DNA of 64,000 nt from Chloroflexota bacterium (lineage in GTDB: Bacteria; Chloroflexota; JAJPGV01): assembly GCA_021325635.1 (NCBI GenBank), contig JAJPGV010000056.1, positions 225,690 to 289,689 of the forward strand, in the 5' to 3' direction. Shown here in pieces: positions 44,556-53,275 of this stretch. The translations under genes and the position numbers were made by a program. The number at the start of each line of letters is the position of its first letter. Positions within the stretch are counted from its first letter, which is position 1. Below the pieces are notes generated by a model. It worked only from the letters and a program-made list of their open reading frames with translations, had not been told where the DNA came from and ran no database searches.

Positions 44556-45524
44556 GTGAGAGAGATGACCTTCGGTCAGGCCCTGGCCGAGGCGGTCGAG
44601 GAGGCGCTGGCGGAAGACGAGCGCGTGACGCTGATTGGAGCCGGCTTCGGGTCGGCGCCGCTGGATGAAGCGCGCGAGAAATACGCTGCGCGCATCAAAT
44701 ACCCGCCGATTGCCGAGCTGGCATACTGCGGAATAGGCATCGGCGCGGCCATGTGCGGCGTGCGGCCGATCATTGAGCTGAGCACCGGCACCTTCTCGTA
44801 TGAGGCCATCCCGCAGATCATCAACGAGGCGGCGATTGCCTATTCCAACTCCGGCGGCCAGACCAGTGTGCCAATCGTCTTTCACATGTTCCACGGCATT
44901 CGAGGGGCTGGCGGCGTGCAGCATTCGGGCAGCCCGCATCCGTGGTACTGGAATACGCCGGGTCTGCAGGTTGCCGTCCCCGGGACGCCGGCCGATGCCA
45001 AGGGGCTGCTGCGCTGGGCGGCCCTGAAGAGTAAGAATCCCACTGTGTACATGAATCACACGCGCCTGCTGAATACGCGCGGAGGCGTGCCCGAGGGTCC
45101 GTTCGAGATTCACTTCGGCCAGGCTGAGGTGAGCCGTTCGGGAAATGACGTCACCATCGTGGCCTGCGGAATTCAGGTGCCACGGGCCCTGGAGGCAGCC
45201 GAAACGCTGGCTCGGGACCACGGCATCGAGGCGGAGGTGATCAACCTGCGCACGCTGCAGCCGCTCGACAGGGTCACGATGCTGGGGTCGGTTCGCAAGA
45301 CGGGCCGCGCCGTCGTCACCGACGAGAGTCACGATAACTGCGGCGTTGCCGCCGGGCTGGCGGCCATCATCGCCGACGAGGCGTTCACGTCGCTCAAGGC
45401 GCCGGTCAAGCGTGTGAGCACCATGCCGGTGCCCGTTCCCTACGCCGAGCCTATGGAGGACTTCGTCACGGCGCGGCCCGACCGCATCGTCGCCGCCGTG
45501 CAGGAGATCGTGCCCGGCCGTTAG
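44556..45524 (+). CDS. Thiamine-diphosphate dehydrogenase E1 beta subunit (PdhB/AcoB-like)
   Basis: 322 residues from GTG 44556. Transketolase-type pyrimidine domain: EMTFGQALAEAVEEALAEDE, GSAPLDEAREKY, IAELAYCGIGIGAAMCGVRP with the ThDP-contacting Glu, and PGLQVAVPGTPADAKGLLRW. The C-terminal domain reads VTIVACGIQVPRALEAAETL and INLRTLQPLDRVTML. It pairs with the alpha subunit 47 bases upstream. Confidence 0.9.
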   Translation: MREMTFGQALAEAVEEALAEDERVTLIGAGFGSAPLDEAREKYAARIKYPPIAELAYCGIGIGAAMCGVRPIIELSTGTFSYEAIPQIINEAAIAYSNSGGQTSVPIVFHMFHGIRGAGGVQHSGSPHPWYWNTPGLQVAVPGTPADAKGLLRWAALKSKNPTVYMNHTRLLNTRGGVPEGPFEIHFGQAEVSRSGNDVTIVACGIQVPRALEAAETLARDHGIEAEVINLRTLQPLDRVTMLGSVRKTGRAVVTDESHDNCGVAAGLAAIIADEAFTSLKAPVKRVSTMPVPVPYAEPMEDFVTARPDRIVAAVQEIVPGR

Positions 45525-45625
45525 GCCGGACAGGCTGGTCCACCTTCGCGCGGTCCGTCCTCGGTGCATCTTCGTCTCACGAAGGCCGCAACCCAAAGGG
45601 AGCCGGGCTGCGCCAAGGGTTGGCC

Positions 45626-48600
45626 TTAGCCGGCGGCGAGCTCCAATTCGGCTTGGGCACTGGCCTCGGCTGAATCCGAGCGGTCTTCGCGAGGGAGGCG
45701 CAGGGACACCAGCTTGGACACGCCGTCCTGGCCCATCGACACACCGTACAGGGCGTCGGCGATGGCCATCGTCTCGCGGTTGTGAGTGATGACCACGAAC
45801 TGGGTCTGCTGGGCCAGGGATTTGAGGGCCTGGCAGAAGCGCTTGACGTTTGCTTCGTCGAGCGCGGCGTCCACCTCGTCGAGCAGGCAGAACGGGACCG
45901 GCTTGGCCGACAGGATGGCGAACAGCAGCGCTCCGGCAACCAGCGCCCGCTCGCCGCCGGAAAGCGCCGACAGGCTTTGCAGCCGCTTACCGGGAGGCTG
46001 GGCCAGGATCTCGATGCCGCTGGTATTGATGCTCTCCGGGTCGGTCAGGAACATCTGCACCTGCCCGCCGCCGAAGATGATGCCGAAGAAGCGCTCGAAC
46101 TCCGAAGCGACGGTCTCGAAGGTGTCCAAGAACTGCTTCTTGGTCAGCTCCTCCAGCTCGGCGATGACCGCCTGGAGCTGCTTGGCTGCGCCTTCCAGGT
46201 CGGCCGATTGTGTGGTCAGGAAGGTGTGCCGCTCCTGCACCTCGCGGTATTCGTCCAGGGCGCCCGGATTGATGGCCCCCAGGCCGGCAAGGCGCGCCTT
46301 CATGGCGTCGACGTCACGCTTGGATGGCTCCGGCAGCGCGGGATCCGGCTCGGGCAGCAGGTCCAGCGTGAGCTGCAGCTCCTCCATGAGGCCAGCCTCC
46401 AGCGCCTCGATCTCATCCTTGCGGCGCTGGCTGTCGAAGCTGAGGCGATAGCACTTCTTGTCGAGCTCCGCGCGCTCATCGCGCTGCGCCGTCTCACGCT
46501 CGCGCAGCGCGGACAGCTCTTGGCCGGCGGTGGACAGGCGGTTCTTGAGTGGTGGCAAGAGTCGCTCGTGGTCGGCCAGCTGCCGCGACACCTGCGCCAG
46601 CTCGGCGCCGGCGGCCTCGATCTCGGCTGTGAGCTGGGTGACGACGCCGCCATGCTCGGCGGCGCGGCCCTGCCTCGCGCTGAGCTGCCGTTCGGCCGTC
46701 GCGAGCTGCTGCTGAGCATCCTTCAGCTGCGCTTCGGCGTGCTGCAAGTTCTGCCTCGTGACGCCGAGCTGCAAGCGCAGATCGGCCAGCTGCTGGGCGC
46801 TCGCCTGGCCAGCCTCGACCAACTCGGCCACTGCCTGCTCGCGCTGCTGCAGATTCGCTCGAAGCTCGGGAATCTGCTCGGTGGACTGGTCGAGCTCTGC
46901 CGTCAGCGCCAGACGCCGCATGTCATGCGCCTTCACCTGTGCCTCGGCCTGCTCCTTCAATGAGGCCAGCCAGTCGACCTGCGCCTGGACTGCCTGGAGC
47001 TGCTGCGCCACGTCTCGCGCCTCGTGCAGCCGCTGCTGACGCGTGCCGGCCCGGCGCCGGGCATCCTCTTCGAGCGCGTGCAGCCGGGCCTTGAGCTCCC
47101 CATGCCGCCCGCGCAGCGCCTCGAGCTCGGATTGCACCTTCTCCAGCTCGGCCGCCGAGACCTCCAGCTTGGCCTCCAGCTCATCCAACGCGTGCTGACG
47201 CTTGAGGATCGCCTCGCCGGCCGATACGCCACTCCGCCGGGTCACGCTGCCGTCAGTATCCACCACGTCGCCGCCGATGGTGACCAGCTTGAGGCCGGGC
47301 GCGCGGATCGCCAGCGCCTGCTCCAGGCTTTCGGCGATGGCCACACCGGCGAGCAGGCCCAGCAGGGACGGACTGGCCGCGCTCACCACATCCACCGCTC
47401 GCTCGAGCGCTGCCGGAAGCTGGCCACCTTCAGCATCCGGCTGAAGGTCGGCGGGCAGCAGGGTGACGTCGGTGACGGCGGCCTCGCCCAGCACCTCCAG
47501 GACGGTCGCGTCGCTGCTAACCAGGACGGCGTCCAGCTTGTGTCCCAGGGCGGCCGCTATCGCTCGTTCGTAGCCGGGCTTGACCCGCAGCCCCTCGGTG
47601 ATACTTCCCAGGATTCCCGGCCGCCGGGCTTTCAACAGCGCTCGGGCGCCCTCCGCCAGCCCTTCGAGGTTGGTCTGCAGCTCCCGCAGCAGCTGCTGGC
47701 GTGTGGACAGTCCGGCGCGCTCCTGATTGAGCGCATCGAGCTGAGCCTGCTTCGCCTTGACCGCCTCGTCGGCCGCGGCAGCTTCGAGACGGAGGCTCTC
47801 GATCTCTCCCGACAGCTGCTCCTCGCCACCTCGAAGGTCCTGGATCTGCCGCTGCAGATCCGCCTGCTTCTCGGCCAGCACCGCCGCAAGGCCGGCCTTG
47901 CGTTCCATGTCTTCGTGGTGCTGCTGCGCCTGCCGGAGCAGGTCGCGGCGCTGCGCGTCGATGTGCCCGGCCTCGCGCTGGCGGTCTTTCTGGACGGCGA
48001 GAGCCTGCGCGATGTGATCGCGGGCCTGCTGCACGCGCTGCTCGAGGTCACGGACCGCGGTCTGGCGGGTGGCGCCTTCCTGCTCGGCCTGCCCAATGTT
48101 ACGCGCCAGCTCCGCTTCGGCCGCGCGCAGCTCACCCAGCCGCTCCGTCAGCTCTCGGCGCTGGCGGTCGAGCGTGGATCTGGCCTCGGCCAGGTCTGCC
48201 AGCTCGCGCTGGGCGTCGCCGGCCTGCTGCTGCATGAACTGGAGCTTGTCCTTGGCCAGGCCGATCTGTCCCTGTAGCTGCTCGTGGCGCCGGCGCAGCT
48301 CCGACACGCGCTGGCTTTCGACCGCCAGCGAGCGCTCGGCGGCCTGGCGGTCGGCCTCCAGGGCAGCCGCGGCCGCTTCGGCCGCGCGCAGCCGCTCGGC
48401 TGAGCCCTCCATGGACCGCTGTGCCTCGGCCAGCAGGGCCTCGGCTTCGGCGGCCTGGCGCCGCAGCTGCCGTTCCCGCAGCGCGTACCAGCGAATCTGC
48501 AGCGTACGCAGCTCTTCGCTCAACACGGCGTGCTGGCGAGCCCGCTCCGATTGGCGCCGCAGCGACTCCAGCCGCGGCTCAATTTCGGCCACGATGTCGC

Positions 48601-49174
48601 GCACGCGTACGAGGTTCTGCTGGGTGGCGGCCAGTTGATCGAGGGTTTGGTCGCGCTTGTGCTGATAGTGCCGGATCCCGGCCGCCTCTTCGAACAGCGC
48701 GCGGCGCTCCTCCGGCCGCTGGCTGAGCACTGCGTCGACCAGGCCCTGGCCAATGACGCTGTAGCTGCTCTGGCCAAAGCCCGCCCGGTTGCGCAGATCG
48801 ATGACGTCGCGCAGGCGCACACGGCTGCCGTTGATGAAGTACTCGTTGTCGCCGGATCGGTAGGCGCGGCGGGTGATAGTGACCTCGGAAAAATCGAGCG
48901 GAATCCAGCCCGAGGTGTTGTCCAGCGTAATGGTGACCTCGGCCATGCCCAGCGGCGCTCGGTTCGCGCCCCCGGCGTAGATGACGTCCTCGGTCTTCTT
49001 GCTGCGGATGTGCTGCAGGCTTTGCTCGCCTAATACCCAGCGCAGCGCGTCCGAGAGGTTGCTCTTGCCGCTGCCGTTCGGCCCGACGATGCCGGTCACG
49101 CCGCCAGGCAGCAGCACCTCGGTGCGGCGGGCGAACGTCTTGAACCCGCTGAGCTCCAGCTTGCGAAGGTTCAC
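45626..49174 (-). CDS. smc: Chromosome segregation protein SMC
   Basis: 1182 residues from GTG 49174, the usual length. N-terminal head with Walker A GPNGSGKSNLSDALRW; coiled coil about 165-500; hinge about 510-670 (PGILGSITEGLRVKPGYERA, LDAVLVSSDATVLEVL); returning coiled coil; C-terminal head with LSGGERALVAGALLFAIL and Walker B FCLLDEVDAALDE. It compacts and organises the chromosome with ScpA/ScpB, not encoded here. Confidence 0.97.
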   Translation of the reverse strand: MNLRKLELSGFKTFARRTEVLLPGGVTGIVGPNGSGKSNLSDALRWVLGEQSLQHIRSKKTEDVIYAGGANRAPLGMAEVTITLDNTSGWIPLDFSEVTITRRAYRSGDNEYFINGSRVRLRDVIDLRNRAGFGQSSYSVIGQGLVDAVLSQRPEERRALFEEAAGIRHYQHKRDQTLDQLAATQQNLVRVRDIVAEIEPRLESLRRQSERARQHAVLSEELRTLQIRWYALRERQLRRQAAEAEALLAEAQRSMEGSAERLRAAEAAAAALEADRQAAERSLAVESQRVSELRRRHEQLQGQIGLAKDKLQFMQQQAGDAQRELADLAEARSTLDRQRRELTERLGELRAAEAELARNIGQAEQEGATRQTAVRDLEQRVQQARDHIAQALAVQKDRQREAGHIDAQRRDLLRQAQQHHEDMERKAGLAAVLAEKQADLQRQIQDLRGGEEQLSGEIESLRLEAAAADEAVKAKQAQLDALNQERAGLSTRQQLLRELQTNLEGLAEGARALLKARRPGILGSITEGLRVKPGYERAIAAALGHKLDAVLVSSDATVLEVLGEAAVTDVTLLPADLQPDAEGGQLPAALERAVDVVSAASPSLLGLLAGVAIAESLEQALAIRAPGLKLVTIGGDVVDTDGSVTRRSGVSAGEAILKRQHALDELEAKLEVSAAELEKVQSELEALRGRHGELKARLHALEEDARRRAGTRQQRLHEARDVAQQLQAVQAQVDWLASLKEQAEAQVKAHDMRRLALTAELDQSTEQIPELRANLQQREQAVAELVEAGQASAQQLADLRLQLGVTRQNLQHAEAQLKDAQQQLATAERQLSARQGRAAEHGGVVTQLTAEIEAAGAELAQVSRQLADHERLLPPLKNRLSTAGQELSALRERETAQRDERAELDKKCYRLSFDSQRRKDEIEALEAGLMEELQLTLDLLPEPDPALPEPSKRDVDAMKARLAGLGAINPGALDEYREVQERHTFLTTQSADLEGAAKQLQAVIAELEELTKKQFLDTFETVASEFERFFGIIFGGGQVQMFLTDPESINTSGIEILAQPPGKRLQSLSALSGGERALVAGALLFAILSAKPVPFCLLDEVDAALDEANVKRFCQALKSLAQQTQFVVITHNRETMAIADALYGVSMGQDGVSKLVSLRLPREDRSDSAEASAQAELELAAG

Positions 49175-49268
49175 GGCCGAGCTGTGAGCCGGTGGCGAGT
49201 CGTGACTTGCTGGATGTCAGCTGTTGGCGGGTGGGGCGCGACGCCTTTCTGCACGCTGCCATGATCGC

Positions 49269-49400
49269 ATGATCATTCGTCCCGCGCAAGCGGATGCGAC
49301 TGAAGAAGCGTCGCGATTGGCGCCGTATTCACGTTGTGGTCGCCGGATGCACCGTCTTCCGCTGCCCCTAACCGAGCGACGCCACGGCGGCGCGCCATAG
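49269..49400 (+). pseudogene. Possible remnant of a GNAT acetyltransferase N-terminus
   Basis: Inside the 300-base gap between smc and the VOC gene, ATG 49269 gives MIIRPAQADATEEASRLAPY, like the first strand and helix of GNAT proteins (M-I-R-x-A-x-x-x-D-A). The similarity ends after 20 residues and the frame stops at 49400. Nothing else recognisable lies in this gap. Confidence 0.25.
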
Positions 49401-49474
49401 CGCCGGCACGCTGCAGTCCGTGGAGTCGCCGGTTCGGTTGGAGCAGCGGTCTCCGGGACAGGGATTCGCCGGAT

Positions 49475-50257
49475 CTAGCCAGCCGCTGCGGCGGTGATAA
49501 CGGAGAACCCCGCTCCGGTTGGGTCCAGCAACGAGGCGACCTTCCCCATGGGCGAATCTGTGGGTGAAATGACCACCGTGGCTCCGAGCTCAGCGGCCTT
49601 GGCGGCAGTCTCAACCGGGTCCGAGCTGCCGAACCAAATGCGCCAGTGCGGCGGAATTTCAGCCGTTGGGGCGGCCATGGTCCCTCCGACCGGGGAGCCA
49701 TCCAGGTTGAACATGGTGTATTCGCCCATGCCCTCCATGGTTTGTGCGCTCGGCTCCCAACCGAACACCTTCCGGTAGAACTCAACGATCCTGGCGGTGT
49801 CCGGCGCCAGGACTTCATTCCAGATGAGCGCGCCGTGCTCGTTGACCAACCCAGCGCCCTTATGGCCACTGGGTTGCCACAACCCAAACGTTGCCCCGCT
49901 GGGATCTATGAGGAAGGCCATGCGGCCGGCGTCCGGGATGTCGGCCGCCGGCATCGCGAGCTGACCGCCGGCAGCCATTGCCTTGGCCACGGTCTGGTCG
50001 ACGCTGTCGACGTTGACGTAGGTATTCCACATGGAAGGTACGTGTTGGGCGGCCATCTCCGGTGGCTGACCGGAGAGCCCCGCAACGAGCTGGCCCTTGA
50101 GCGTGGCCATCCAGTACGTGCCGAAGCCGGGCATTTCGTTGCCTACCCATTCCCATCCGAACAGCTCGCCATAGAACGTCTTGGCTTTCTCTACGTCTGT
50201 CGTCGAAAGATCGACCCACGAGGGGACGCCGTTGGCATATCCGTCGCGTGTTGGCAC
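49475..50257 (-). CDS. Two-domain VOC protein
   Basis: 260 residues from GTG 50257. Two VOC modules: NGVPSWVDLSTTDVEKAKTF, then FYGELFGWEW (residues 8-128), and LIWNEVLAPDTARIVEFYRK, VFGWEPS (residues 142-258). This tandem arrangement with FYxxxFGW motifs is common in actinobacterial and Chloroflexi proteins annotated as glyoxalase-like or hydroxylase CFP-30B-like. Substrate unknown. Confidence 0.87.
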   Translation of the reverse strand: MPTRDGYANGVPSWVDLSTTDVEKAKTFYGELFGWEWVGNEMPGFGTYWMATLKGQLVAGLSGQPPEMAAQHVPSMWNTYVNVDSVDQTVAKAMAAGGQLAMPAADIPDAGRMAFLIDPSGATFGLWQPSGHKGAGLVNEHGALIWNEVLAPDTARIVEFYRKVFGWEPSAQTMEGMGEYTMFNLDGSPVGGTMAAPTAEIPPHWRIWFGSSDPVETAAKAAELGATVVISPTDSPMGKVASLLDPTGAGFSVITAAAAG

Positions 50258-50366
50258 TTTGCTACTCCAATTCTGAAGGTACAGCTGGGCAATGGCTCGG
50301 TCGCCACCGCATCATGTGCTCGATTAGAGCACTCGAACGTAAACATCCGCCCCTCGCCCGAAGGTT

Positions 50367-50465
50367 TCATTCCGCAGACAAATGCTGCGCGAAGGACAGG
50401 ATGCGCCGCCGTGCGTCTTCGGCCGACGGCTCATGGAAGCCTCTCGAATGGCCGCCATCGCCAAG
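50367..50465 (-). pseudogene. Possible C-terminal remnant of a dienelactone-hydrolase-like protein
   Basis: In the 224-base gap between the VOC and LigB genes the minus strand reads GGHSRGFHEPSAEDARRRIL, then SFAQHLSAE and a stop at 50367-50369. This resembles the last 30 residues of dienelactone hydrolases (H-G-F ... DA-x-R-x-x-x-FF-x-x-HL), including the catalytic-type His region. No upstream part is found. Confidence 0.3.
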
Positions 50466-50481
50466 CTGAGCGGAGGGCCGC

Positions 50482-51552
50482 CTATCGCGGCGGAAACAGG
50501 GCCACGCACTTGCACGAGTTCATGACGTAGCTTTCGAGAAATTCGCACATCGTTGGCTTCTGGCCGAGCTCGTGCATGGCTCCGGCCAGGGGCAGCCAGT
50601 TGAGCAGCTCGTGCTGGCCGGCGTCTTCGACGGCCTGGAGTGGCAGGTCGCGCCAGGCCAGGTAGTCGGCGGCTTTCAGCTCCTGGAAGCGGCGGCGGTC
50701 GGCTTCTACGTCGGGGTAGATCCAGTGGTGCTTGGCGGTGAGAAACGCGTGCGACCAGCTGGACGACCCGACGACCGCCGCGCGCCAGGGGCTGTCCCGC
50801 AGCGCACGGGCTACGGCCTGCCCTACCTCGAAGCAGCGGCGCGGTGATGGAGCGGGTGGGTCCGGGAACTGTTCGCCGGCCGTGGGGCCCAGAAGGTGTC
50901 CCTGCAGGCCGCGATTGCGGACAATGCTCGACCCGTAGGCGTTCACGTGGAAGGGGACGAGTGGGTAGTCCCAGCCGCGGCGGTCGAAGTCGAGGTAGAT
51001 CATCGTGTTGCGGAAGGCGTGGCCGAGCTCCCGGAGGTGATGCAGGCTGTAGCCGTAGGCAACGTCGACACCGGCCTGCATGAGGGATGACGCGAGGTAG
51101 CGGCCTGCCGCGACGTGCCCGGGATACGTGAAGCGCTTGTCGTGGGCCTCGCCCCACACGTTCGGCCTGGGCTCGCGGCCGAGGTCGCTGGCGAATGGCA
51201 GCGTCTCGAACCGCTCCATGATGTAGATGGCGAACGGCGCGATGAGGTCCTCGCGGAAGTTCTCGTACTGGTCGTCGCCGAAGACGACCACCACCTCGGG
51301 GGCGAACTCGTCGATGGCCGCGCGAAGCTTGCGGGCAGCCTCGACGAACTGCGCCCGGTGCTTGCGGGCAAAGGTGGCGCCGCGGTCGGTGCCCCACTCC
51401 TCCTGCATCGGCTTGGGCCAGCTAGCGGGGTCCTTGAGCTCGGGCGGAACGCGGTCGCTGCGCAGTGTGTCCAGCAGGAAGCGGTTCATGTCGTCGTCGA
51501 GGTAGCTGAAGCCGGGGTAGTGGCTCAGCCCCAGTCCAAGGACCTGGCCCAT
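50482..51552 (-). CDS. Class III extradiol dioxygenase-like protein (LigB family)
   Basis: 356 residues. LigB-type marks: GLGLSHYPGF near the start (metal His), VVVVFGDDQYENF near residue 90, and HVAAGRYLASSLMQ, DVAYGYSLHHLRELGHAF, AVVGSSSWSHAF further on. These enzymes cleave catechol-type rings with Fe(II). It is related to the LigB protein at 62096-63046 but is longer. No LigA-type small subunit is present. TACAAT six bases before the ATG predicts a leaderless mRNA. Confidence 0.82.
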   Translation of the reverse strand: MGQVLGLGLSHYPGFSYLDDDMNRFLLDTLRSDRVPPELKDPASWPKPMQEEWGTDRGATFARKHRAQFVEAARKLRAAIDEFAPEVVVVFGDDQYENFREDLIAPFAIYIMERFETLPFASDLGREPRPNVWGEAHDKRFTYPGHVAAGRYLASSLMQAGVDVAYGYSLHHLRELGHAFRNTMIYLDFDRRGWDYPLVPFHVNAYGSSIVRNRGLQGHLLGPTAGEQFPDPPAPSPRRCFEVGQAVARALRDSPWRAAVVGSSSWSHAFLTAKHHWIYPDVEADRRRFQELKAADYLAWRDLPLQAVEDAGQHELLNWLPLAGAMHELGQKPTMCEFLESYVMNSCKCVALFPPR

Positions 51553-51558
51553 GGCGTC

Positions 51559-51564
51559 ATTGTA
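51559..51564 (-). promoter_or_regulatory. -10 element six bases from the LigB-like start
   Basis: Minus strand TACAAT (51564-51559), six bases GACGCC, then ATG 51552. No clear -35 is seen at 17 bases. Confidence 0.4.
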
Positions 51565-51670
51565 GGCGTCCGCGGCGAGCGCCTATCGAGAAGTTGCGGC
51601 GATAGCGCCTGTCCTTGGCGGCCCTCACTGCTGAGATGGGGAAGGCCGGAGGCAGGCGGCTAGCTGCGCT

Positions 51671-52672
51671 TCAGTCCTTCACCCGGGGAATGACCTCGGT
51701 GCCAAAGCGGCGGCTGGATTCGGCCAGGGTGTCACCGCCCACGTCGCGGCCATGGCCGACGATGATGAGGTGGTCCAGCCCCAGGCCGACGAGCTCGCGA
51801 AGCCTGGCAGCCACCTGTTCCGATGGTCCGACGACGCCGAAGCGATCGACGAAGTCGTCGTCGAGGGCAGCCTCGTGCCGCGCTCCGCTCGTAGCGTGGC
51901 TGGACATGTCGTAATTGGCGGCCAAGCGCTCGGCCACGGCGCGATCCTTGTTGGAGAGCGTATCCATGGCATTGTGGTGCATAGTGGCGAAACGTGCGTA
52001 GACGCCCAGCCGGCCGCGAACCAGCTCGCGTGCTCGGTCGATGTCCGGGTGGGCTACCGCGTTGACATAAGCGCCGCAGGAAAAGCCCCCCGGATCGAGG
52101 CCCGCGGCCCTGCGCGCGTCGCGCGCCAGCTGTATGGCCCAGCGCAGCCGATCTGGCTCGGCGCCTACCGAGAAGGTCACTCGATCGCCGAGCTGGGCTG
52201 CCAGCTCGATCACGCGCGGCCCGGTGGCCGAGACGCCCACGGGCACTTTCGGAAGGTGGGTGCGGGTGACCCATTCCATCTTGGAGGCGTAGCCATCAAG
52301 GTCAACAGCCTCCCCACGGAGGTAGCCCTGGATCTGCTCCAAGCCGCGGCGAAAGTCGGCCATGGGGGTGGGCTTGCGTCCCAGGTATGCGAGGGCCGAG
52401 TCGCCTCTGGCGAGCCCCAGGAAGGCGCGGCCGCCCGATTCGACCTGCACCGTGGTGATCGCCGATGCGACAACGGCGGGGTGCCGTGTCGAGGGATTTG
52501 TCGCGCCGGTGGCCAGCTTGATCCGCTTGGTGACCTGCGCCGCCAGGCAGAGCCCGGCAAAGACGTCGCCCGAAAGGTTCTGTGAGTCGGTGAAGGCGAT
52601 GCCGTCCCAGCCGTCGGCTTCGACCATCTGGGCGATGGTGCCGGACCGGCCGGGCGTTGGGAACGTGCCCAT
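51671..52672 (-). CDS. LLM-class F420-type oxidoreductase
   Basis: 333 residues from ATG 52672; the frame continues upstream with SVDIYMGTF, so the true start may be a little earlier. Luciferase-like barrel: GTIAQMVEADGWDGIAFTDS, RIKLATGATNPSTRHPAVVA, GRAFLGLARGDSALAYLGRK, PVGVSATGPRVIELAAQLGD. The ATGATNPSTRHP motif marks the F420-dependent branch. It follows the LigB-like gene's strand and may serve the same catabolic set. Confidence 0.85.
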   Translation of the reverse strand: MGTFPTPGRSGTIAQMVEADGWDGIAFTDSQNLSGDVFAGLCLAAQVTKRIKLATGATNPSTRHPAVVASAITTVQVESGGRAFLGLARGDSALAYLGRKPTPMADFRRGLEQIQGYLRGEAVDLDGYASKMEWVTRTHLPKVPVGVSATGPRVIELAAQLGDRVTFSVGAEPDRLRWAIQLARDARRAAGLDPGGFSCGAYVNAVAHPDIDRARELVRGRLGVYARFATMHHNAMDTLSNKDRAVAERLAANYDMSSHATSGARHEAALDDDFVDRFGVVGPSEQVAARLRELVGLGLDHLIIVGHGRDVGGDTLAESSRRFGTEVIPRVKD

Positions 52673-52823
52673 GTAGATATCAACGCTGGCTATGGAAGCA
52701 CTCCGAGCACACGAGGTTGCCGCCGCGGACGTCCCGCAGCAGGGGTGGTTGCGCTCTTAGCCTAGCAGTCGCAGTCTCGTGCTTGCAATCGTCGCGACCG
52801 CCGGACCGACGTAGACTCAACGT

Positions 52824-53222
52824 ATGAGCGGCAAAGTGCAACTGAGCGACGAAGAATGGCACAAGCGGCTGACGCCGCAGCAGTACGAGGTGCTGCGAAA
52901 CAGGGGTACCGAGCGGGCGTTCACCGGCGCCTACGCGCACTCGAAGGAACAGGGCGTGTATCGCTGCGCCGGCTGCGGGGCCCCGCTGTTCAGCTCCGAC
53001 ACGAAGTTCGAGTCGGGCACCGGCTGGCCGAGCTTCTATCAGCCGCTGAGCAACGAGGCGGTGACGACGGAAGCGGACACGAGCTACGGCATGATCCGCA
53101 CGGAGGTGGAATGCGCCGCTTGCGGCGGACACCTCGGCCACGTCTTCGATGACGGTCCGGCCCCCACCGGCCTGCGCTACTGCATCAACTCTGTGTCGTT
53201 GAACCTGGAACAGTCCAAGTAG
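52824..53222 (+). CDS. msrB: Peptide-methionine (R)-S-oxide reductase MsrB
   Basis: 132 residues, the usual length. Zinc-binding CAGCGAPLF and [12 protein letters not shown], substrate motif [12 protein letters not shown], and catalytic Cys in [13 protein letters not shown]. It repairs R-methionine sulfoxide in proteins. TAGACT six bases before the ATG suggests a leaderless start. A hairpin follows the stop. Confidence 0.95.
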   Translation: MSGKVQLSDEEWHKRLTPQQYEVLRNRGTERAFTGAYAHSKEQGVYRCAGCGAPLFSSDTKFESGTGWPSFYQPLSNEAVTTEADTSYGMIRTEVECAACGGHLGHVFDDGPAPTGLRYCINSVSLNLEQSK

Positions 53223-53230
53223 TGCCTGCT

Positions 53231-53248
53231 GCTGCCGGGACCGGCAGC
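53231..53248 (+). terminator. Hairpin after msrB
   Basis: GCTGCCGG pairs with CCGGCAGC around a 2-base turn, followed by a pyrimidine-rich stretch (GTCCCTCTTT). Confidence 0.5.
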
Positions 53249-53275
53249 GTCCCTCTTTCGGGCTAGCAGCGCAAC

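Noticed and set aside
45782..48277. Long Leu/Gln-rich plus-strand frames opposite smc
   Set aside because: They mirror the coiled-coil codons of SMC; the repeats in them are artefacts of heptads.
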